NCBI GenBank assembly: GCA_937129355.1
Contig: CAKZNA010000311.1
Location: forward strand, 1 to 34,618
Origin: an uncultured Sphingomonadales bacterium
GTDB taxonomy: Bacteria; Pseudomonadota; Alphaproteobacteria; Sphingomonadales; Sphingomonadaceae
DNA length: 34,618 nucleotides
Reading direction: 5' to 3'
Positions 17,456-26,086 of the stretch are shown one piece after another (the first letter of the stretch is position 1; the number at the start of each line of letters is the position of its first letter). The notes under the pieces were generated by a model that saw only the letters and a list, made by a program, of their open reading frames with translations, was not told the origin of the DNA and made no database searches. The position numbers and the translations under genes were made by a program.

Positions 17456-18145
17456 TCAACGCCCTTTTTCGGTTGGCGTTTTTGCCTCTTCTTCGGGCTT
17501 TTCCTTGTCGCCCGTTATGCCGTCAATATCCAGCTCCCAGCCGCCGTCCTTGATTTCCTTCGTGCCAGAGCTTTTGAAAGGCTTCAGCAAGCCTGCAAAT
17601 TGCTCACCGATCATGCCATCCACCGCTTTTGCCATTTTGGAAGGCTCAAAACGCATATAGCCGCCAACAATATAGTTGAAGCTGACCGCTGTAACGCCTT
17701 CTTTGTCCTTCACCGCACCCATCGCGACCGTCAACGTTCCATTGACTGCTTCCGACTGTAAAGGGCCAAGAGCGCCCGTCATCCGCAATACCTTGCCCGG
17801 GTTGGCATGAATAACGCGCATATGTTCAACGCTACCCACAAGAACAGGTTTTCCTTTCTTGCCTTCTTCCTTGATGGATTCGCAAAAGCAGCCGCCCGCT
17901 TGCGGCGAGATATAAAAACCATCGACCGAACCTGACCAGCTATGGTCTTTGTTCCACCAATCCTTCGGCTTGATAAGCCGATCCCAAACCTCCGTCGGAC
18001 TGGCCTCAACTTCTGCAATATGGCTGACAAGGAAGCCGCCTGCATCCTGCTTCTTCACTTCTGCAAAGGCAGGGTTAACCGCAAGCACAGCAATAGCAGC
18101 CGCGCCTGATACGAAATTCAAATATCGATTCTTCATGGCCCGCAT
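17456..18145 (-). CDS. Secreted SRPBCC-fold protein inserted between adk and rpsM
   Basis: A 229-residue protein with a signal peptide (about 1-28, ending AFA) and a START/SRPBCC-type domain, seen from VEASPTEVWDRLIKPKDWW near the start and from the later NYIVGGYMR and MIGEQFAGLLK blocks. This fold binds hydrophobic ligands; the closest group is the Aha1/polyketide-cyclase-like family. The C-terminal tail is rich in E, K and P. The start at 18145 has AGGG five bases upstream; ATG at 18136 is possible. It sits 28 bases after adk inside the otherwise conserved ribosomal supercluster, where it has no known relation to translation. The function is unknown. Confidence 0.78.
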   Translation of the reverse strand: MRAMKNRYLNFVSGAAAIAVLAVNPAFAEVKKQDAGGFLVSHIAEVEASPTEVWDRLIKPKDWWNKDHSWSGSVDGFYISPQAGGCFCESIKEEGKKGKPVLVGSVEHMRVIHANPGKVLRMTGALGPLQSEAVNGTLTVAMGAVKDKEGVTAVSFNYIVGGYMRFEPSKMAKAVDGMIGEQFAGLLKPFKSSGTKEIKDGGWELDIDGITGDKEKPEEEAKTPTEKGR

Positions 18146-18173
18146 AATAACCCTATGCGGCCAGTGGCGGCAA

Positions 18174-18836
18174 CTATTTTGGTGGCGCGCCCAAAATCGC
18201 GCGGATCGAGGAAGCAACTTCTTCTATTCCGCCCATGCCATCGACACGGGTAACAATTCCGCGCTCTTCATAGATAGGCAGGATCGGCGCGGTCTTGCCG
18301 CGATATTCGGCCATACGCGTGCGCACCGTTTCTTCATTGTCATCGGGGCGGCGTTTAAACTCGGTTGAACCGCATTCATCACAAACGCTATCTTTCGCAG
18401 GCTGCTTGTGCCTGTCATGATAACCTTCATTGCATTTCGCGCAGGTATAGCGGCCAGTAATGCGGTCGACCAACGCGTCTTCGTCAACTCCAAGCTCAAT
18501 CACGTGATTGAGCTTGCGTCCGCGGCTCTTCAGAATTTCATCCAGGGACGCTGCCTGCGCTTCAGTACGCGGATAGCCGTCAAATATAACGCCGGTTTCG
18601 CTGCCCAGCTCGTCAAGGCGGTCACCGATAATACCCGACACGATGTCGTCGGATACCAGCTCTCCGGCTTCCATCACCGCTTTGGCTTTCAGGCCAACAG
18701 GCGTGCCCGCCTTTACAGCAGCACGCAGCATATCACCGGTTGAGAGCTGCACCATGCCGTAAGCTTCTTCGATCAAACCAGCCTGCGTGCCTTTGCCAGC
18801 CCCCGGAGGCCCAAGAAGAATGATTTCCATTGCCAT
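18174..18836 (-). CDS. adk: Adenylate kinase
   Basis: A 220-residue enzyme that interconverts ATP plus AMP and two ADP. Seen: P-loop GPPGAGKGT (9-17), STGDMLR (32-38) for AMP binding, FDGYPRT (85-91), and a long LID domain. The LID carries four cysteines, C132 and C135 then C152 and C155, the pattern of the zinc-binding long form found in Gram-positive bacteria and some proteobacteria; E. coli lacks these cysteines. It follows secY by 22 bases, the order common in alphaproteobacteria. The first ATG (18836) has AGGGG nine bases upstream; the second ATG at codon 3 is possible. Confidence 0.97.
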   Translation of the reverse strand: MAMEIILLGPPGAGKGTQAGLIEEAYGMVQLSTGDMLRAAVKAGTPVGLKAKAVMEAGELVSDDIVSGIIGDRLDELGSETGVIFDGYPRTEAQAASLDEILKSRGRKLNHVIELGVDEDALVDRITGRYTCAKCNEGYHDRHKQPAKDSVCDECGSTEFKRRPDDNEETVRTRMAEYRGKTAPILPIYEERGIVTRVDGMGGIEEVASSIRAILGAPPK

Positions 18837-18858
18837 TACGCTAAACCCCTAACCTGCG

Positions 18859-20235
18859 TTATCTACCGCGATTGCCCTTTAGCTTCGCCTTTTTCAGCAG
18901 ATCGCCATATTGATGCGCGAGCAGATGACTCTGGATTTGCGATATCGTATCGACCGTCACATTGACCATAATCAACAAACTCGTGCCGCCAATCACAAAG
19001 AATTGCGTTTGGCCTGTTGCGCCCATCACATAATCAGGCAGCAGGCAAACAAATACCAGATAAGCAGCGCCCAGCACGGTGATGCGGGTAAGGACATAAT
19101 CCAGATAATCCTGCGTATTTTTGCCCGGACGAATGCCCGGAACAAAGCCGCCAGCTTTCTTCAGATTATCTGCCGTTTCTTCCGGATTGAAAACAACCGC
19201 GGTGTAGAAGAAGCAGAAGAATGCAATGCCGAGACCATAAAGCAGCAGGTAAACGGGCTGCCCATGCTGCAGATACTGGTTCAGCGTGAGAACGAGATTG
19301 CCCGCCGCATCGTCACCAGCAACATTCTGTCCGCCAAGCTGCGTTACCGTCAATGGCAACAGCAAAAGTGATGACGCGAAGATTGGCGGGATAACGCCAG
19401 CAGTGTTCAACTTGAGCGGCAAGTGACTGCGATCCTGCTGCATCATGCCATTCTGCGTTGCGCGCTTGGGGTATTGCACCAAGACCCTACGCTGCGCGCG
19501 TTCGACGAAGCAAATAAGCAAAGTCAGCACCACGAACATCGCAATGAAAGCCATGATGGTAACGCCATCAATTGCACCTGTACGTCCGCTTTCCAGCAAG
19601 CTGGCCACAAGGCGCGGAAGCTGCGCGACAATGCCCGCCATAATGATAAGCGAGATACCGTTACCAATGCCGCGCGCCGTAACCTGCTCACCCAGCCACA
19701 TCAGGAACATAGTACCGCCAATCAAGCTGACGGTGGCAACGATGCGGAACATCATGCCGGGATCAACCACGGCTGCGATACCGCTGGCTGCGGCTTGGGA
19801 TTCGAGGCCAGACGCGAGCACGTAGCCCTGAATAGCGGTCAGGAATACCGTACCATAGCGGGTATATTGGTTTAGCTTTTTGCGCCCCGTCTCGCCTTCT
19901 TTCTTGATCGCGGCGAGTGTCGGCGAAAGCGAAGCCGCAAGCTGAACCACGATCGAAGCGGTAATATAGGGCATAACCCCCAGAGCAATCAGGCTCATAC
20001 GTTCCAGAGAGCCACCGGAGAAGGTGTTGAAATATTCAAGGATACCGCCCGAAGCGCTGGCCTTATAAAGCTCTGCCTGCGCAACCGGATCAATACCTGG
20101 CAGCGGAACGAAGCTCAAAAGCCGGAATATAATCAGCGCGCCAAGTGTGAACCAGAGGCGCTTCTTAAGATCGGTCGCCTGTCCGAATTTCGACAGGTTC
20201 AGGCCGGATGCCATTTTCTCGGCATTTGATGCCAT
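18859..20235 (-). CDS. secY: Preprotein translocase subunit SecY
   Basis: The channel subunit of the Sec translocon, 458 residues with ten expected membrane spans. The N-terminus has KKRLWFTLGALIIFRLLSFV and PLPGID; GVMPYITASIVVQL forms the plug and helix 2 region, and VERAQRRVLVQYPKR is the conserved cytosolic loop that contacts SecA and ribosomes. The start at 20235 (MASNAEKM) matches family starts; an open frame back to 20274 adds 13 unlikely residues. It is 176 bases after rplO, an unusually long gap for this operon, with a hairpin in it. Confidence 0.97.
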   Translation of the reverse strand: MASNAEKMASGLNLSKFGQATDLKKRLWFTLGALIIFRLLSFVPLPGIDPVAQAELYKASASGGILEYFNTFSGGSLERMSLIALGVMPYITASIVVQLAASLSPTLAAIKKEGETGRKKLNQYTRYGTVFLTAIQGYVLASGLESQAAASGIAAVVDPGMMFRIVATVSLIGGTMFLMWLGEQVTARGIGNGISLIIMAGIVAQLPRLVASLLESGRTGAIDGVTIMAFIAMFVVLTLLICFVERAQRRVLVQYPKRATQNGMMQQDRSHLPLKLNTAGVIPPIFASSLLLLPLTVTQLGGQNVAGDDAAGNLVLTLNQYLQHGQPVYLLLYGLGIAFFCFFYTAVVFNPEETADNLKKAGGFVPGIRPGKNTQDYLDYVLTRITVLGAAYLVFVCLLPDYVMGATGQTQFFVIGGTSLLIMVNVTVDTISQIQSHLLAHQYGDLLKKAKLKGNRGR

Positions 20236-20350
20236 GATGCAATACCTTTGCTTTGAAGCGCTGCGAAGCCGCAATGCGGGCCGCGCTACCCTTCTGTAAT
20301 CCTATATTCCATGCCGACGCGAGCGGAAAATACCCCTTTGAAACGTCAAG

Positions 20351-20378
20351 CCCCGCGTCCCTATATCGGAAAGCGGGG
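20351..20378 (-). other. Hairpin between rplO and secY
   Basis: Arms CCCCGC (20351-20356) and GCGGGG (20373-20378) close a 16-nt loop. On the minus strand the stem is followed by CTTGACGTTT, without a proper T-run. It lies 33 bases after the rplO stop and may reduce read-through or stabilise the upstream mRNA end. Confidence 0.45.
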
Positions 20379-20411
20379 CCATAATGACAAGAGGTGATTA
20401 TTGCGTCAGCC

Positions 20412-20999
20412 TCAATCTTCTTTTTTCGCCGCCTTTTTGGGTGCAGCTTTCTTGGCCGGAGCCTTCTTTGCAGCAGGCTTTTTGGCGGTTTCTTTCTCAA
20501 CTGATGCTTTTTTCGTGCTTGGCTTCGACGAAGGTGTTTTCACCTCAACAATCTCAACCTTGCCTCCAGCTTTTTCAACGGCCGCAACAGCGCCTTTTGA
20601 TGCGCCTGCAACTTGGAAGTTCGCTTTTGTTTTAAGCTCGCCCTTGCCCAAAAGGCGCACACCGTCTTTGCCGCCGCGTGCCAGACCGGCAGCATTCAAT
20701 GCCGCGTGATCGATGACTTTCTTGGCATCCAGTTTCTTCGCGTCGATGAATTTCTGGACCATGCCCAGATTCACTTCAGCATAATCTTTGCCAAACGGAT
20801 TGTTGAATCCGCGTTTCGGGATCCGCATGTGAAGTGGCATCTGACCACCTTCAAAACCTTTAATGGCAACGCCTGAACGGGATTTCTGCCCCTTCATACC
20901 GCGGCCACCAGTTTTGCCTTTGCCCGAACCAATGCCCCGGCCAACACGCATACGGCGGTGGCGGGCGCCTTCGTTATCTTTAATATCGTTGAGTTTCAT
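20412..20999 (-). CDS. rplO: 50S ribosomal protein L15 with Lys/Ala-rich C-terminal tail
   Basis: L15, a late-assembly protein of the large subunit, 195 residues against 144 in E. coli. The conserved part (1-153) has [20 protein letters not shown], the glycine-rich [20 protein letters not shown], and [18 protein letters not shown]. Residues about 154-195 form a lysine/alanine/proline tail with repeats such as [20 protein letters not shown], resembling histone H1 tails, and likely disordered. The start at 20999 fits the family; the frame is open to 21029. The gap upstream contains a large inverted repeat (21043-21124). Confidence 0.97.
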   Translation of the reverse strand: MKLNDIKDNEGARHRRMRVGRGIGSGKGKTGGRGMKGQKSRSGVAIKGFEGGQMPLHMRIPKRGFNNPFGKDYAEVNLGMVQKFIDAKKLDAKKVIDHAALNAAGLARGGKDGVRLLGKGELKTKANFQVAGASKGAVAAVEKAGGKVEIVEVKTPSSKPSTKKASVEKETAKKPAAKKAPAKKAAPKKAAKKED

Positions 21000-21042
21000 A
21001 ATTGCACTCGCTTTCGCTTTTATTCGCACGCTTTAGATTTTA

Positions 21043-21124
21043 CGTCATCCCGGCGAAAGCCGGAATCTCTTGCCGTCATTCTCTCTCGCTACCGAGGGAG
21101 ATTCCGGCTTTCGCCGGAATGACG
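21043..21124. repeat. Long palindromic repeat element inside the spc operon
   Basis: Two 27-base arms (21043-21069 and 21098-21124) are complementary except for one position, with a 28-base loop. In the minus-strand transcript that position is a U-G wobble, so all 27 pairs form. Each arm also contains its own small hairpin, CCGGC-GAAA-GCCGG and CCGGC-TTTC-GCCGG. The core resembles the dispersed TCATTCCGGCGAAAGCCGG type of intergenic repeat that I recall from many proteobacterial genomes. It fills most of the 129-base rpmD-rplO gap and is not followed by a T-run. Confidence 0.85.
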
Positions 21125-21128
21125 GTTC

Positions 21129-21305
21129 TTAGTCGATGACAGTTACCATATGGCTGATCTTGTTGATCATACCGCGAACTGAAGGTGTATCTTCCAGTTC
21201 AACCACCTGATGCATCCGCTTTAGGCCCAGGCCGAGCAATGTTGCACGCTGGTCTTTGGGACGGCGCAGGCCGGAACCTGTCTGCTTTACCTTAACTTTG
21301 GCCAT
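21129..21305 (-). CDS. rpmD: 50S ribosomal protein L30
   Basis: A short gene of 58 residues, found by translating the gap between rpsE and rplO. It begins [20 protein letters not shown] and continues with [19 protein letters not shown] and [13 protein letters not shown], which matches bacterial L30 throughout (E. coli 59 residues). L30 is a small late-assembling protein at the surface of the large subunit. The ATG is at 21305, five bases after the rpsE stop, and the TAA is at 21131-21129. The large palindromic repeat begins only a few bases downstream. Confidence 0.96.
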   Translation of the reverse strand: MAKVKVKQTGSGLRRPKDQRATLLGLGLKRMHQVVELEDTPSVRGMINKISHMVTVID

Positions 21306-21310
21306 TTAGC

Positions 21311-22102
21311 TTACTCCGTAACCGCTTCGGCATCTGCCTCGGCGGTCTTGCTGCCGCCACGGCCCAGAAGATCGGCGACCTTCTTACCACGGCGCTGCGC
21401 TACTGATTTCGGGCTGGTCTGACTGGTCAGGGCCTGAAATGTTGCGCGGATCATGTTATACGGGTTTGAAGTTCCGTTTGATTTTGTAACCACGTCGGCA
21501 ACGCCAAGCGATTCAAATACGGCACGCATCGGACCACCAGCAATGATGCCGGTTCCCGGAGGTGCAGTACGAACGTCAACCTTACCAGCGCCAAAACGGC
21601 CTTTGCCGTCATGGTGCAATGTGCGGCCTTCTTTCAAAGGAACACGAACCATTTTCTTTTTAGCCTCGGCAGTTGCCTTGTTAATGGCTTCAGGCACTTC
21701 GCGCGCCTTACCTTTACCAAAGCCTGCACGTCCCTGACCATCGCCAACAACGACGAGAGCAGCAAAACCAAAGCGCTTACCGCCTTTAACCGTTTTCGAA
21801 ACGCGGTTGATATGAACGAGCTTTTCAATCAGCTCATCACCGTCATCCTGTTTCTGATTGCGGTCGTTACGGCGTCCGCGTCCGCGGCCTCCGCCATCAC
21901 GTCCGCCGCGATTATTGCCGCCGCCACGGTTGTTACCGCGGCCTTCTGGCTTGCCAGCTGGCTTTGCGTCTGCTGCAGGTGCCGGAGCCTCTGCTTTTGC
22001 TGCTGGCGCTGCTTCTGCTGCGGGCGCAGGAGCGGCTTCTGCCGGAGCAGCAACAGCTTCTGTTTTTTCGGCTTCGTCTTTTTTATTTTCATCAGCCATC
22101 AT
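21311..22102 (-). CDS. rpsE: 30S ribosomal protein S5 with long low-complexity N-terminus
   Basis: S5 takes part in decoding fidelity and lies near the mRNA entry channel. At 263 residues it is far longer than E. coli S5 (167). The core begins near residue 88 with [20 protein letters not shown] and includes [20 protein letters not shown] and PFLK-equivalent helical blocks. The first 87 residues are an Ala/Pro/Glu/Lys-rich segment (about 1-52) followed by an Arg/Gly/Asn-rich segment (about 53-82), both probably disordered. Its ATG follows the rplR stop with no spacer (TAAATG), GGAG lying six bases upstream. Short basic N-termini are usual for alphaproteobacterial S5, but this one is long. Confidence 0.96.
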   Translation of the reverse strand: MMADENKKDEAEKTEAVAAPAEAAPAPAAEAAPAAKAEAPAPAADAKPAGKPEGRGNNRGGGNNRGGRDGGGRGRGRRNDRNQKQDDGDELIEKLVHINRVSKTVKGGKRFGFAALVVVGDGQGRAGFGKGKAREVPEAINKATAEAKKKMVRVPLKEGRTLHHDGKGRFGAGKVDVRTAPPGTGIIAGGPMRAVFESLGVADVVTKSNGTSNPYNMIRATFQALTSQTSPKSVAQRRGKKVADLLGRGGSKTAEADAEAVTE

Positions 22103-22456
22103 TTAGAACTCCAGTCCGCTCTCGCGAGCGGCATCGGCCAGCGCCTTGACGCGGCCATGAAAGAGGAAACCGCCGCGATCAAACACGACGCTTTTGACGC
22201 CAGCTTTTTTCGCTGCTTCTGCAACGCGCTTGCCAACGTCGGTAGCCGCAGCAACGTTTCCGCCGCTTTTGACTTTGACGCCTTTGTCATTGGTCGATGC
22301 AGAGGCAACAGTCGCGCCCTTCGTATCATCAATCACTTGCGCATAAATATGCTTTCCGGTCCGGTGAACCGAAAGACGGGGCAAATTGGCACGCTGGCTG
22401 CGTAGCTTGCTACGCACGCGCTGGCGACGCCGTTCAAAGACAGATAGTTTCGCCAT
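22103..22456 (-). CDS. rplR: 50S ribosomal protein L18
   Basis: L18 of 117 residues, identical in length to E. coli, binds 5S rRNA in the central protuberance together with L5. Recognised by the basic N-terminal [11 protein letters not shown], by [18 protein letters not shown], and by the end [14 protein letters not shown]. The stop is directly followed by the rpsE start, and the gap to rplF is three bases, so all three are likely co-translated. Confidence 0.97.
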   Translation of the reverse strand: MAKLSVFERRRQRVRSKLRSQRANLPRLSVHRTGKHIYAQVIDDTKGATVASASTNDKGVKVKSGGNVAAATDVGKRVAEAAKKAGVKSVVFDRGGFLFHGRVKALADAARESGLEF

Positions 22457-22459
22457 GGC

Positions 22460-22993
22460 TTATTTCTTCTTCCCTTCTTTGCGGAAGATATATTCGCCGC
22501 GATATTTGATACCTTTGCCTTTATATGGCTCTGGTTTTCTCCAGCGACGGATCTCGGCAGCAACCTGCCCTACCTTCTGCTTGTCGATGCCTGAAATTTC
22601 GATCGTCGTCTGATCAGGCGTTTTAATCTCGATACCTTCCGGAATGTCAAAATTGACATCGTGGCTAAAGCCCAGTTGCAGGTTCAAAGTCTTGCCCTGA
22701 ACCTTGGCACGATAACCAACGCCGCTGATTTCGAGCACTTTTGAAAAGCCCTCGGTCACACCGTCGACCAGGTTTTGCACAAGAGTACGCTGCATGCCCC
22801 AATAGGAACGCGCTTTCTTGCTTTCGTTGGCAGGCGTAACTGTCACGCCGCCATCGGCAAGCTCATAGCTTACTTCGTCTGCCATTGGCAGCTTCAACTC
22901 GCCTTTCGGTCCTTTGACCGCAAGCGTACCGTCTGCCAGATTGGCTGTAACGCCATCGGGCAACGATACCGGTTTTTTCCCAATGCGGCTCAT
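22460..22993 (-). CDS. rplF: 50S ribosomal protein L6
   Basis: L6 of 177 residues (E. coli 177) sits near the factor-binding site and the sarcin-ricin loop. Seen: [15 protein letters not shown] at the start, [28 protein letters not shown] in the middle, and the diagnostic end [19 protein letters not shown] followed by a short Lys-rich tail. The ATG overlaps the rpsH stop by one base (TAATG). No unusual insertion is present. Confidence 0.98.
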   Translation of the reverse strand: MSRIGKKPVSLPDGVTANLADGTLAVKGPKGELKLPMADEVSYELADGGVTVTPANESKKARSYWGMQRTLVQNLVDGVTEGFSKVLEISGVGYRAKVQGKTLNLQLGFSHDVNFDIPEGIEIKTPDQTTIEISGIDKQKVGQVAAEIRRWRKPEPYKGKGIKYRGEYIFRKEGKKK

Positions 22994-23397
22994 TAGAATA
23001 CCTCCGCCAGGATTTCACCGCCGACATTATTCTCACGCGCTTCTGCATCAGACAGAACACCGCGAGGTGTCGATACGATGTTGATGCCAAGGCCGTTGCG
23101 AACAACAGGGATATCTTGCGAACCCGAATAGACGCGGCGGCCAGGCTTGGACACACGGGCAACATGCTGAATAGCAGGTTCGCCCTCGAAATATTTCAGC
23201 TCAATACGCAGGCCTTTATGCTGGCTGCGGCTGCCAATATTTTCATCGCTATAGCCGCGGATATACCCTTCGCGCTGTAGCACGTCGAGGACATGCGCAC
23301 GAAGTTTCGAAGACGGCGATACAACGCTGTCTTTCTTGGCCCGCTGGCCGTTGCGGATGCGGGTGAGCATATCACCCAAAGGATCGGTCATTGCCAT
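22993..23397 (-). CDS. rpsH: 30S ribosomal protein S8
   Basis: S8 of 134 residues binds helix 21 of 16S rRNA in the central domain, and in E. coli represses the spc operon by binding its own mRNA near the L5 gene. Seen: [18 protein letters not shown], the block [11 protein letters not shown], and [20 protein letters not shown] near the end. The ATG at 23397 has AAGGA nine bases upstream; a second ATG two codons later is possible. It lies 12 bases after rpsN. Whether S8 feedback operates here is not visible in the DNA. Confidence 0.97.
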   Translation of the reverse strand: MAMTDPLGDMLTRIRNGQRAKKDSVVSPSSKLRAHVLDVLQREGYIRGYSDENIGSRSQHKGLRIELKYFEGEPAIQHVARVSKPGRRVYSGSQDIPVVRNGLGINIVSTPRGVLSDAEARENNVGGEILAEVF

Positions 23398-23409
23398 AAT
23401 TCTATATCC

Positions 23410-23715
23410 TTACCAGCTTGACTTTGTGACACCGGGGATCAGGCCTTTATTGGCAAGATCACGCAGCTCGATGCGGCACAGCCGGAATTTACGGTAGTAA
23501 CCACGCGGACGACCAGTCGTCTCACAGCGGTTACGCACACGCGTCGGGTTACCATTGCGGGGGATTTCGGCCATTTTCAGGCGCGCAATCATACGCTCAC
23601 TCTCGTCGAGCGAGCTATCCTTCGCAATTGCTTTATATTTCGCATATTGGCCGGCATATTTCTTCACCAGCTTCTTACGCTTTTCGTTTTTGTTTATGGA
23701 ACTCAGTTTCGCCAT
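23410..23715 (-). CDS. rpsN: 30S ribosomal protein S14 (zinc-independent form)
   Basis: S14 of 101 residues, the long form without the CxxC...CxxC zinc ribbon of the 61-residue type, located in the 30S head. The N-terminal half is Lys-rich ([18 protein letters not shown]) and the C-terminal half carries [20 protein letters not shown] and ends [11 protein letters not shown]. It lies 44 bases after rplE and 12 bases before rpsH. The length equals that of E. coli. Confidence 0.98.
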   Translation of the reverse strand: MAKLSSINKNEKRKKLVKKYAGQYAKYKAIAKDSSLDESERMIARLKMAEIPRNGNPTRVRNRCETTGRPRGYYRKFRLCRIELRDLANKGLIPGVTKSSW

Positions 23716-23759
23716 GACTTAAGTTCTCGTCCTTTCTTGTGAGCGAGGAATGCAAACCA

Positions 23760-24344
23760 TCAGGCTGCTTCCTGTTCCTCGGTTGCTTCTACTGGGAATG
23801 GGAAGCCGAAGAAGCGCAACAATTCGCGGGCTTCGTCATCTGTCTTCGCAGAAGTGGTTACGATCACATCCATGCCGCGCACCACGTCGATGGCGTCATA
23901 GCTGATTTCAGGAAATACGATCTGTTCTTTCAGGCCCATGGCAAAATTGCCGCGTCCGTCGAAGCTTTTCGGGTTCAGTCCGCGAAAGTCACGAATGCGG
24001 GGCATTGCGACAGTGACGAGACGGTCCAGAAATTCAAACATTTGCGCGCCGCGAAGTGTGACCTTCACACCGATTGGCATGCCTTCGCGAAGCTTAAACG
24101 TCGCGATTGATTTCTTCGCCTTAGTAATCACAGGCTTCTGACCAGCAATCAACTGCATCTCTTCAAGAGCGGTTGTCACCTTCTTCTTGTCCTGCGAACC
24201 TTCGCCAACACCCATATTGAGCGTGATCTTTTCGATCTTTGGAATGGCAAAACGGTTCGTATAGCCGAACTTCTCTGTCATCGCCTTGACGATTTCGTCC
24301 TCATATTGCTTTTTCTTGCGAGGCGTATAGCTTTTATCAGCCAC
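23760..24344 (-). CDS. rplE: 50S ribosomal protein L5
   Basis: L5 of 194 residues binds 5S rRNA and forms the B1b bridge to S13. Seen: [39 protein letters not shown], and GLDI-equivalent [20 protein letters not shown] near the end, followed by a short acidic tail that is longer than in E. coli (179). The start is GTG at 24344, inside the end of rplX (8-nt overlap), with GGGGAG eight bases upstream. The overlap makes translation of L24 and L5 coupled. Confidence 0.97.
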   Translation of the reverse strand: MADKSYTPRKKKQYEDEIVKAMTEKFGYTNRFAIPKIEKITLNMGVGEGSQDKKKVTTALEEMQLIAGQKPVITKAKKSIATFKLREGMPIGVKVTLRGAQMFEFLDRLVTVAMPRIRDFRGLNPKSFDGRGNFAMGLKEQIVFPEISYDAIDVVRGMDVIVTTSAKTDDEARELLRFFGFPFPVEATEEQEAA

Positions 24345-24660
24345 TGATCTTCTCCCCGGATTTGACGGCTACGCGGTGACGCTTTCCGTCCTTGTCGGTT
24401 TCGATGCGAACGCGCGTTGCTTTGCCTGATTTAGGATCAGCGACGGCTACATTTGATACATGCATGGCTGCTTCAAAACGGTCGATGCCGCCTTCCGGGT
24501 TAGCCTGCGTTGGTTTGCGGTGACGTGTGGCCATATTGACGCCGGACACTTTCACCTTGTCAGCCTTTGGCATAACGGCGGTAACTTCGCCGGTTTTGCC
24601 CTTATCCTTGCCAGCGAGCACAATGACTGTGTCACCTTTTTTGATTTTTGCGGTAGCCAT
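24337..24660 (-). CDS. rplX: 50S ribosomal protein L24
   Basis: L24 of 107 residues is an assembly initiator of the large subunit and lies by the peptide exit. Its KOW motif is clear at the start: [20 protein letters not shown], followed by [20 protein letters not shown]. The stop is TGA at 24337-24339 and lies eight bases inside rplE. Only two bases separate it from rplN. Confidence 0.98.
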   Translation of the reverse strand: MATAKIKKGDTVIVLAGKDKGKTGEVTAVMPKADKVKVSGVNMATRHRKPTQANPEGGIDRFEAAMHVSNVAVADPKSGKATRVRIETDKDGKRHRVAVKSGEKISG

Positions 24661-24662
24661 GA

Positions 24663-25031
24663 TTACAGGACCTCCGGCGCAAGAGAGATGATTTTCATAT
24701 GCTTCTTGGCACGCAATTCGCGAACGACGGGGCCAAAAATACGTGTGCCGATAGGCTCTGACGTATTGTTGATAAGCACGGCGGCATTGCTGTCGAAGCG
24801 GATGACCGAGCCATCGGCGCGGCGCACGTCTTTACGGGTGCGAACGATAACGGCTTTATGCACGTCACCCTTCTTCACCTTGCCGCGCGGCGCAGCTTCT
24901 TTCACCGAAACAACGATGATGTCGCCTACGCTGGCAAAACGGCGCTTTGACCCGCCGAGCACCTTAATGCACTGGACGCGTTTAGCACCGCTATTGTCAG
25001 CGACTTCCAAATTTGACTGCATCTGAATCAT
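24663..25031 (-). CDS. rplN: 50S ribosomal protein L14
   Basis: L14 of 122 residues contacts 16S rRNA at bridges B5 and B8 and is the docking point of the silencing factor RsfS. Recognised by [20 protein letters not shown], by [20 protein letters not shown], and by the end [13 protein letters not shown]. The ATG at 25031 corresponds to the usual family start; a second ATG at codon 4 is less likely. It lies 62 bases after rpsQ, one of the larger gaps in this part of the cluster. Confidence 0.98.
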   Translation of the reverse strand: MIQMQSNLEVADNSGAKRVQCIKVLGGSKRRFASVGDIIVVSVKEAAPRGKVKKGDVHKAVIVRTRKDVRRADGSVIRFDSNAAVLINNTSEPIGTRIFGPVVRELRAKKHMKIISLAPEVL

Positions 25032-25093
25032 GGATGCGGTTTCCTTTCACTGGCTTGCCGGAATTAAATCTCCGGTAGTTCCTAAACTTAATC

Positions 25094-25420
25094 TCAGGCT
25101 GCTTCTGGAGCGGCCCCTTCTTTTGCGTCATCGGCCTTTGCTGGCGCTTTCTTCGCTGGCGCAGCTTTCTTTGGCTTGCCACTCGTTTCAACGCGGTCCA
25201 GCGCTCTCCAGGTTTTATTCTTGGAAATCGGCTTGGTTTCTTCAATGCGGACGGTTTCGCCTTCGTTAAACTCATTGCCTTCATCATGGGCATGATATTT
25301 CTTCGAACGACGGATGATCTTGCCGTAAAGCGGGTGCTTCACTTTGCGTTCAACGCGAACAACAATTGTCTTGTCGCTCTTGTCGGAAACAACCGTGCCA
25401 GTCAGTATACGTTTTGGCAT
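25094..25420 (-). CDS. rpsQ: 30S ribosomal protein S17 with Lys/Ala-rich C-terminal tail
   Basis: S17 of 108 residues, an early assembly protein of the 5' domain of 16S rRNA (E. coli 84). The OB-fold core (1-78) has [39 protein letters not shown] and [18 protein letters not shown]. Residues 81-108 are an added tail, [20 protein letters not shown] then acidic and alanine residues. The KKAPAK motif is shared with the L15 tail at 20412-20999. The ATG is three bases after rpmC. Confidence 0.97.
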   Translation of the reverse strand: MPKRILTGTVVSDKSDKTIVVRVERKVKHPLYGKIIRRSKKYHAHDEGNEFNEGETVRIEETKPISKNKTWRALDRVETSGKPKKAAPAKKAPAKADDAKEGAAPEAA

Positions 25421-25423
25421 GGA

Positions 25424-25633
25424 TCAGGCTCCTGTCTTGGCAGCGCCAGCGCGCTCACCGATAAGGGTTTTGATACGCGCGATATCGCGGCGTACTTCGC
25501 GGATGCGAGCCGGCTTTTCCAACTGGCCAGTGGCCCCCTGAAAACGCAGGTTAAATGCTTCCTTTTTCAGCTCGGTAAGCTGGGTTGAAAGCTCGTCGTC
25601 TGTCTTGACGCGAAGATCAGCAGTTTTCGCCAT
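25424..25633 (-). CDS. rpmC: 50S ribosomal protein L29
   Basis: L29 of 69 residues forms two helices at the mouth of the exit tunnel next to L23. Seen: [40 protein letters not shown], and [17 protein letters not shown]. It is slightly longer than in E. coli (63), with a short Ala/Lys/Thr end. The ATG overlaps the rplP stop by one base (TAATG) and rpsQ begins three bases after it. Confidence 0.98.
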   Translation of the reverse strand: MAKTADLRVKTDDELSTQLTELKKEAFNLRFQGATGQLEKPARIREVRRDIARIKTLIGERAGAAKTGA

Positions 25634-26067
25634 TATCTCGCTCCCAAGTGAGAGGTGTCGCCCAAGCGGCCAACAACCTTTGTTTTGATCGGCAATTTCA
25701 TCGCAGCGCGCTGGAAAGCAACGGCGGCGATTGGTCCGGGCACACCGTCCAATTCAAACATGATGCGGCCAGGCTTCACTTTGCAGGCCCAAAATTCCAC
25801 CGAACCTTTACCTTTACCCTGACGAACTTCGGCAGGTTTCTTGGTGACAGGCACATCGGGGAAGATGCGGATCCACAAACGTCCCTGACGTTTGATGTGA
25901 CGGGTGATCGCACGGCGAGCCGCCTCGATCTGACGCGCGGTGACACGCTCTGGCTCCATGGCTTTCAGGCCATAGCTACCGAAGTTCAGCTCGGTTCCGC
26001 CCTTGGCATTGCCATGGATGCGGCCTTTAAACTGCTTGCGGAATTTATGTTTTTTGGGTTGCAACAT
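25633..26067 (-). CDS. rplP: 50S ribosomal protein L16
   Basis: L16 of 144 residues lies between helices 38 and 89 of 23S rRNA and helps position A-site tRNA. Seen: [40 protein letters not shown], the basic segment [18 protein letters not shown], and [20 protein letters not shown]. It is eight residues longer than E. coli L16, at the C-terminus. The conserved MGKGKG region reads [12 protein letters not shown] here. It is 19 bases after rpsC. Confidence 0.98.
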   Translation of the reverse strand: MLQPKKHKFRKQFKGRIHGNAKGGTELNFGSYGLKAMEPERVTARQIEAARRAITRHIKRQGRLWIRIFPDVPVTKKPAEVRQGKGKGSVEFWACKVKPGRIMFELDGVPGPIAAVAFQRAAMKLPIKTKVVGRLGDTSHLGAR

Positions 26068-26086
26068 GATGCTTTACCTTATTTCC

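Noticed and set aside
21611..22405. Long plus-strand open frame of 264 codons opposite rpsE and rplR
   Set aside because: It lies antisense to two certain ribosomal genes, its translation is a low-complexity Cys/Ala/Arg string caused by the GC-rich Ala/Gly codons of S5, and it has no family resemblance.
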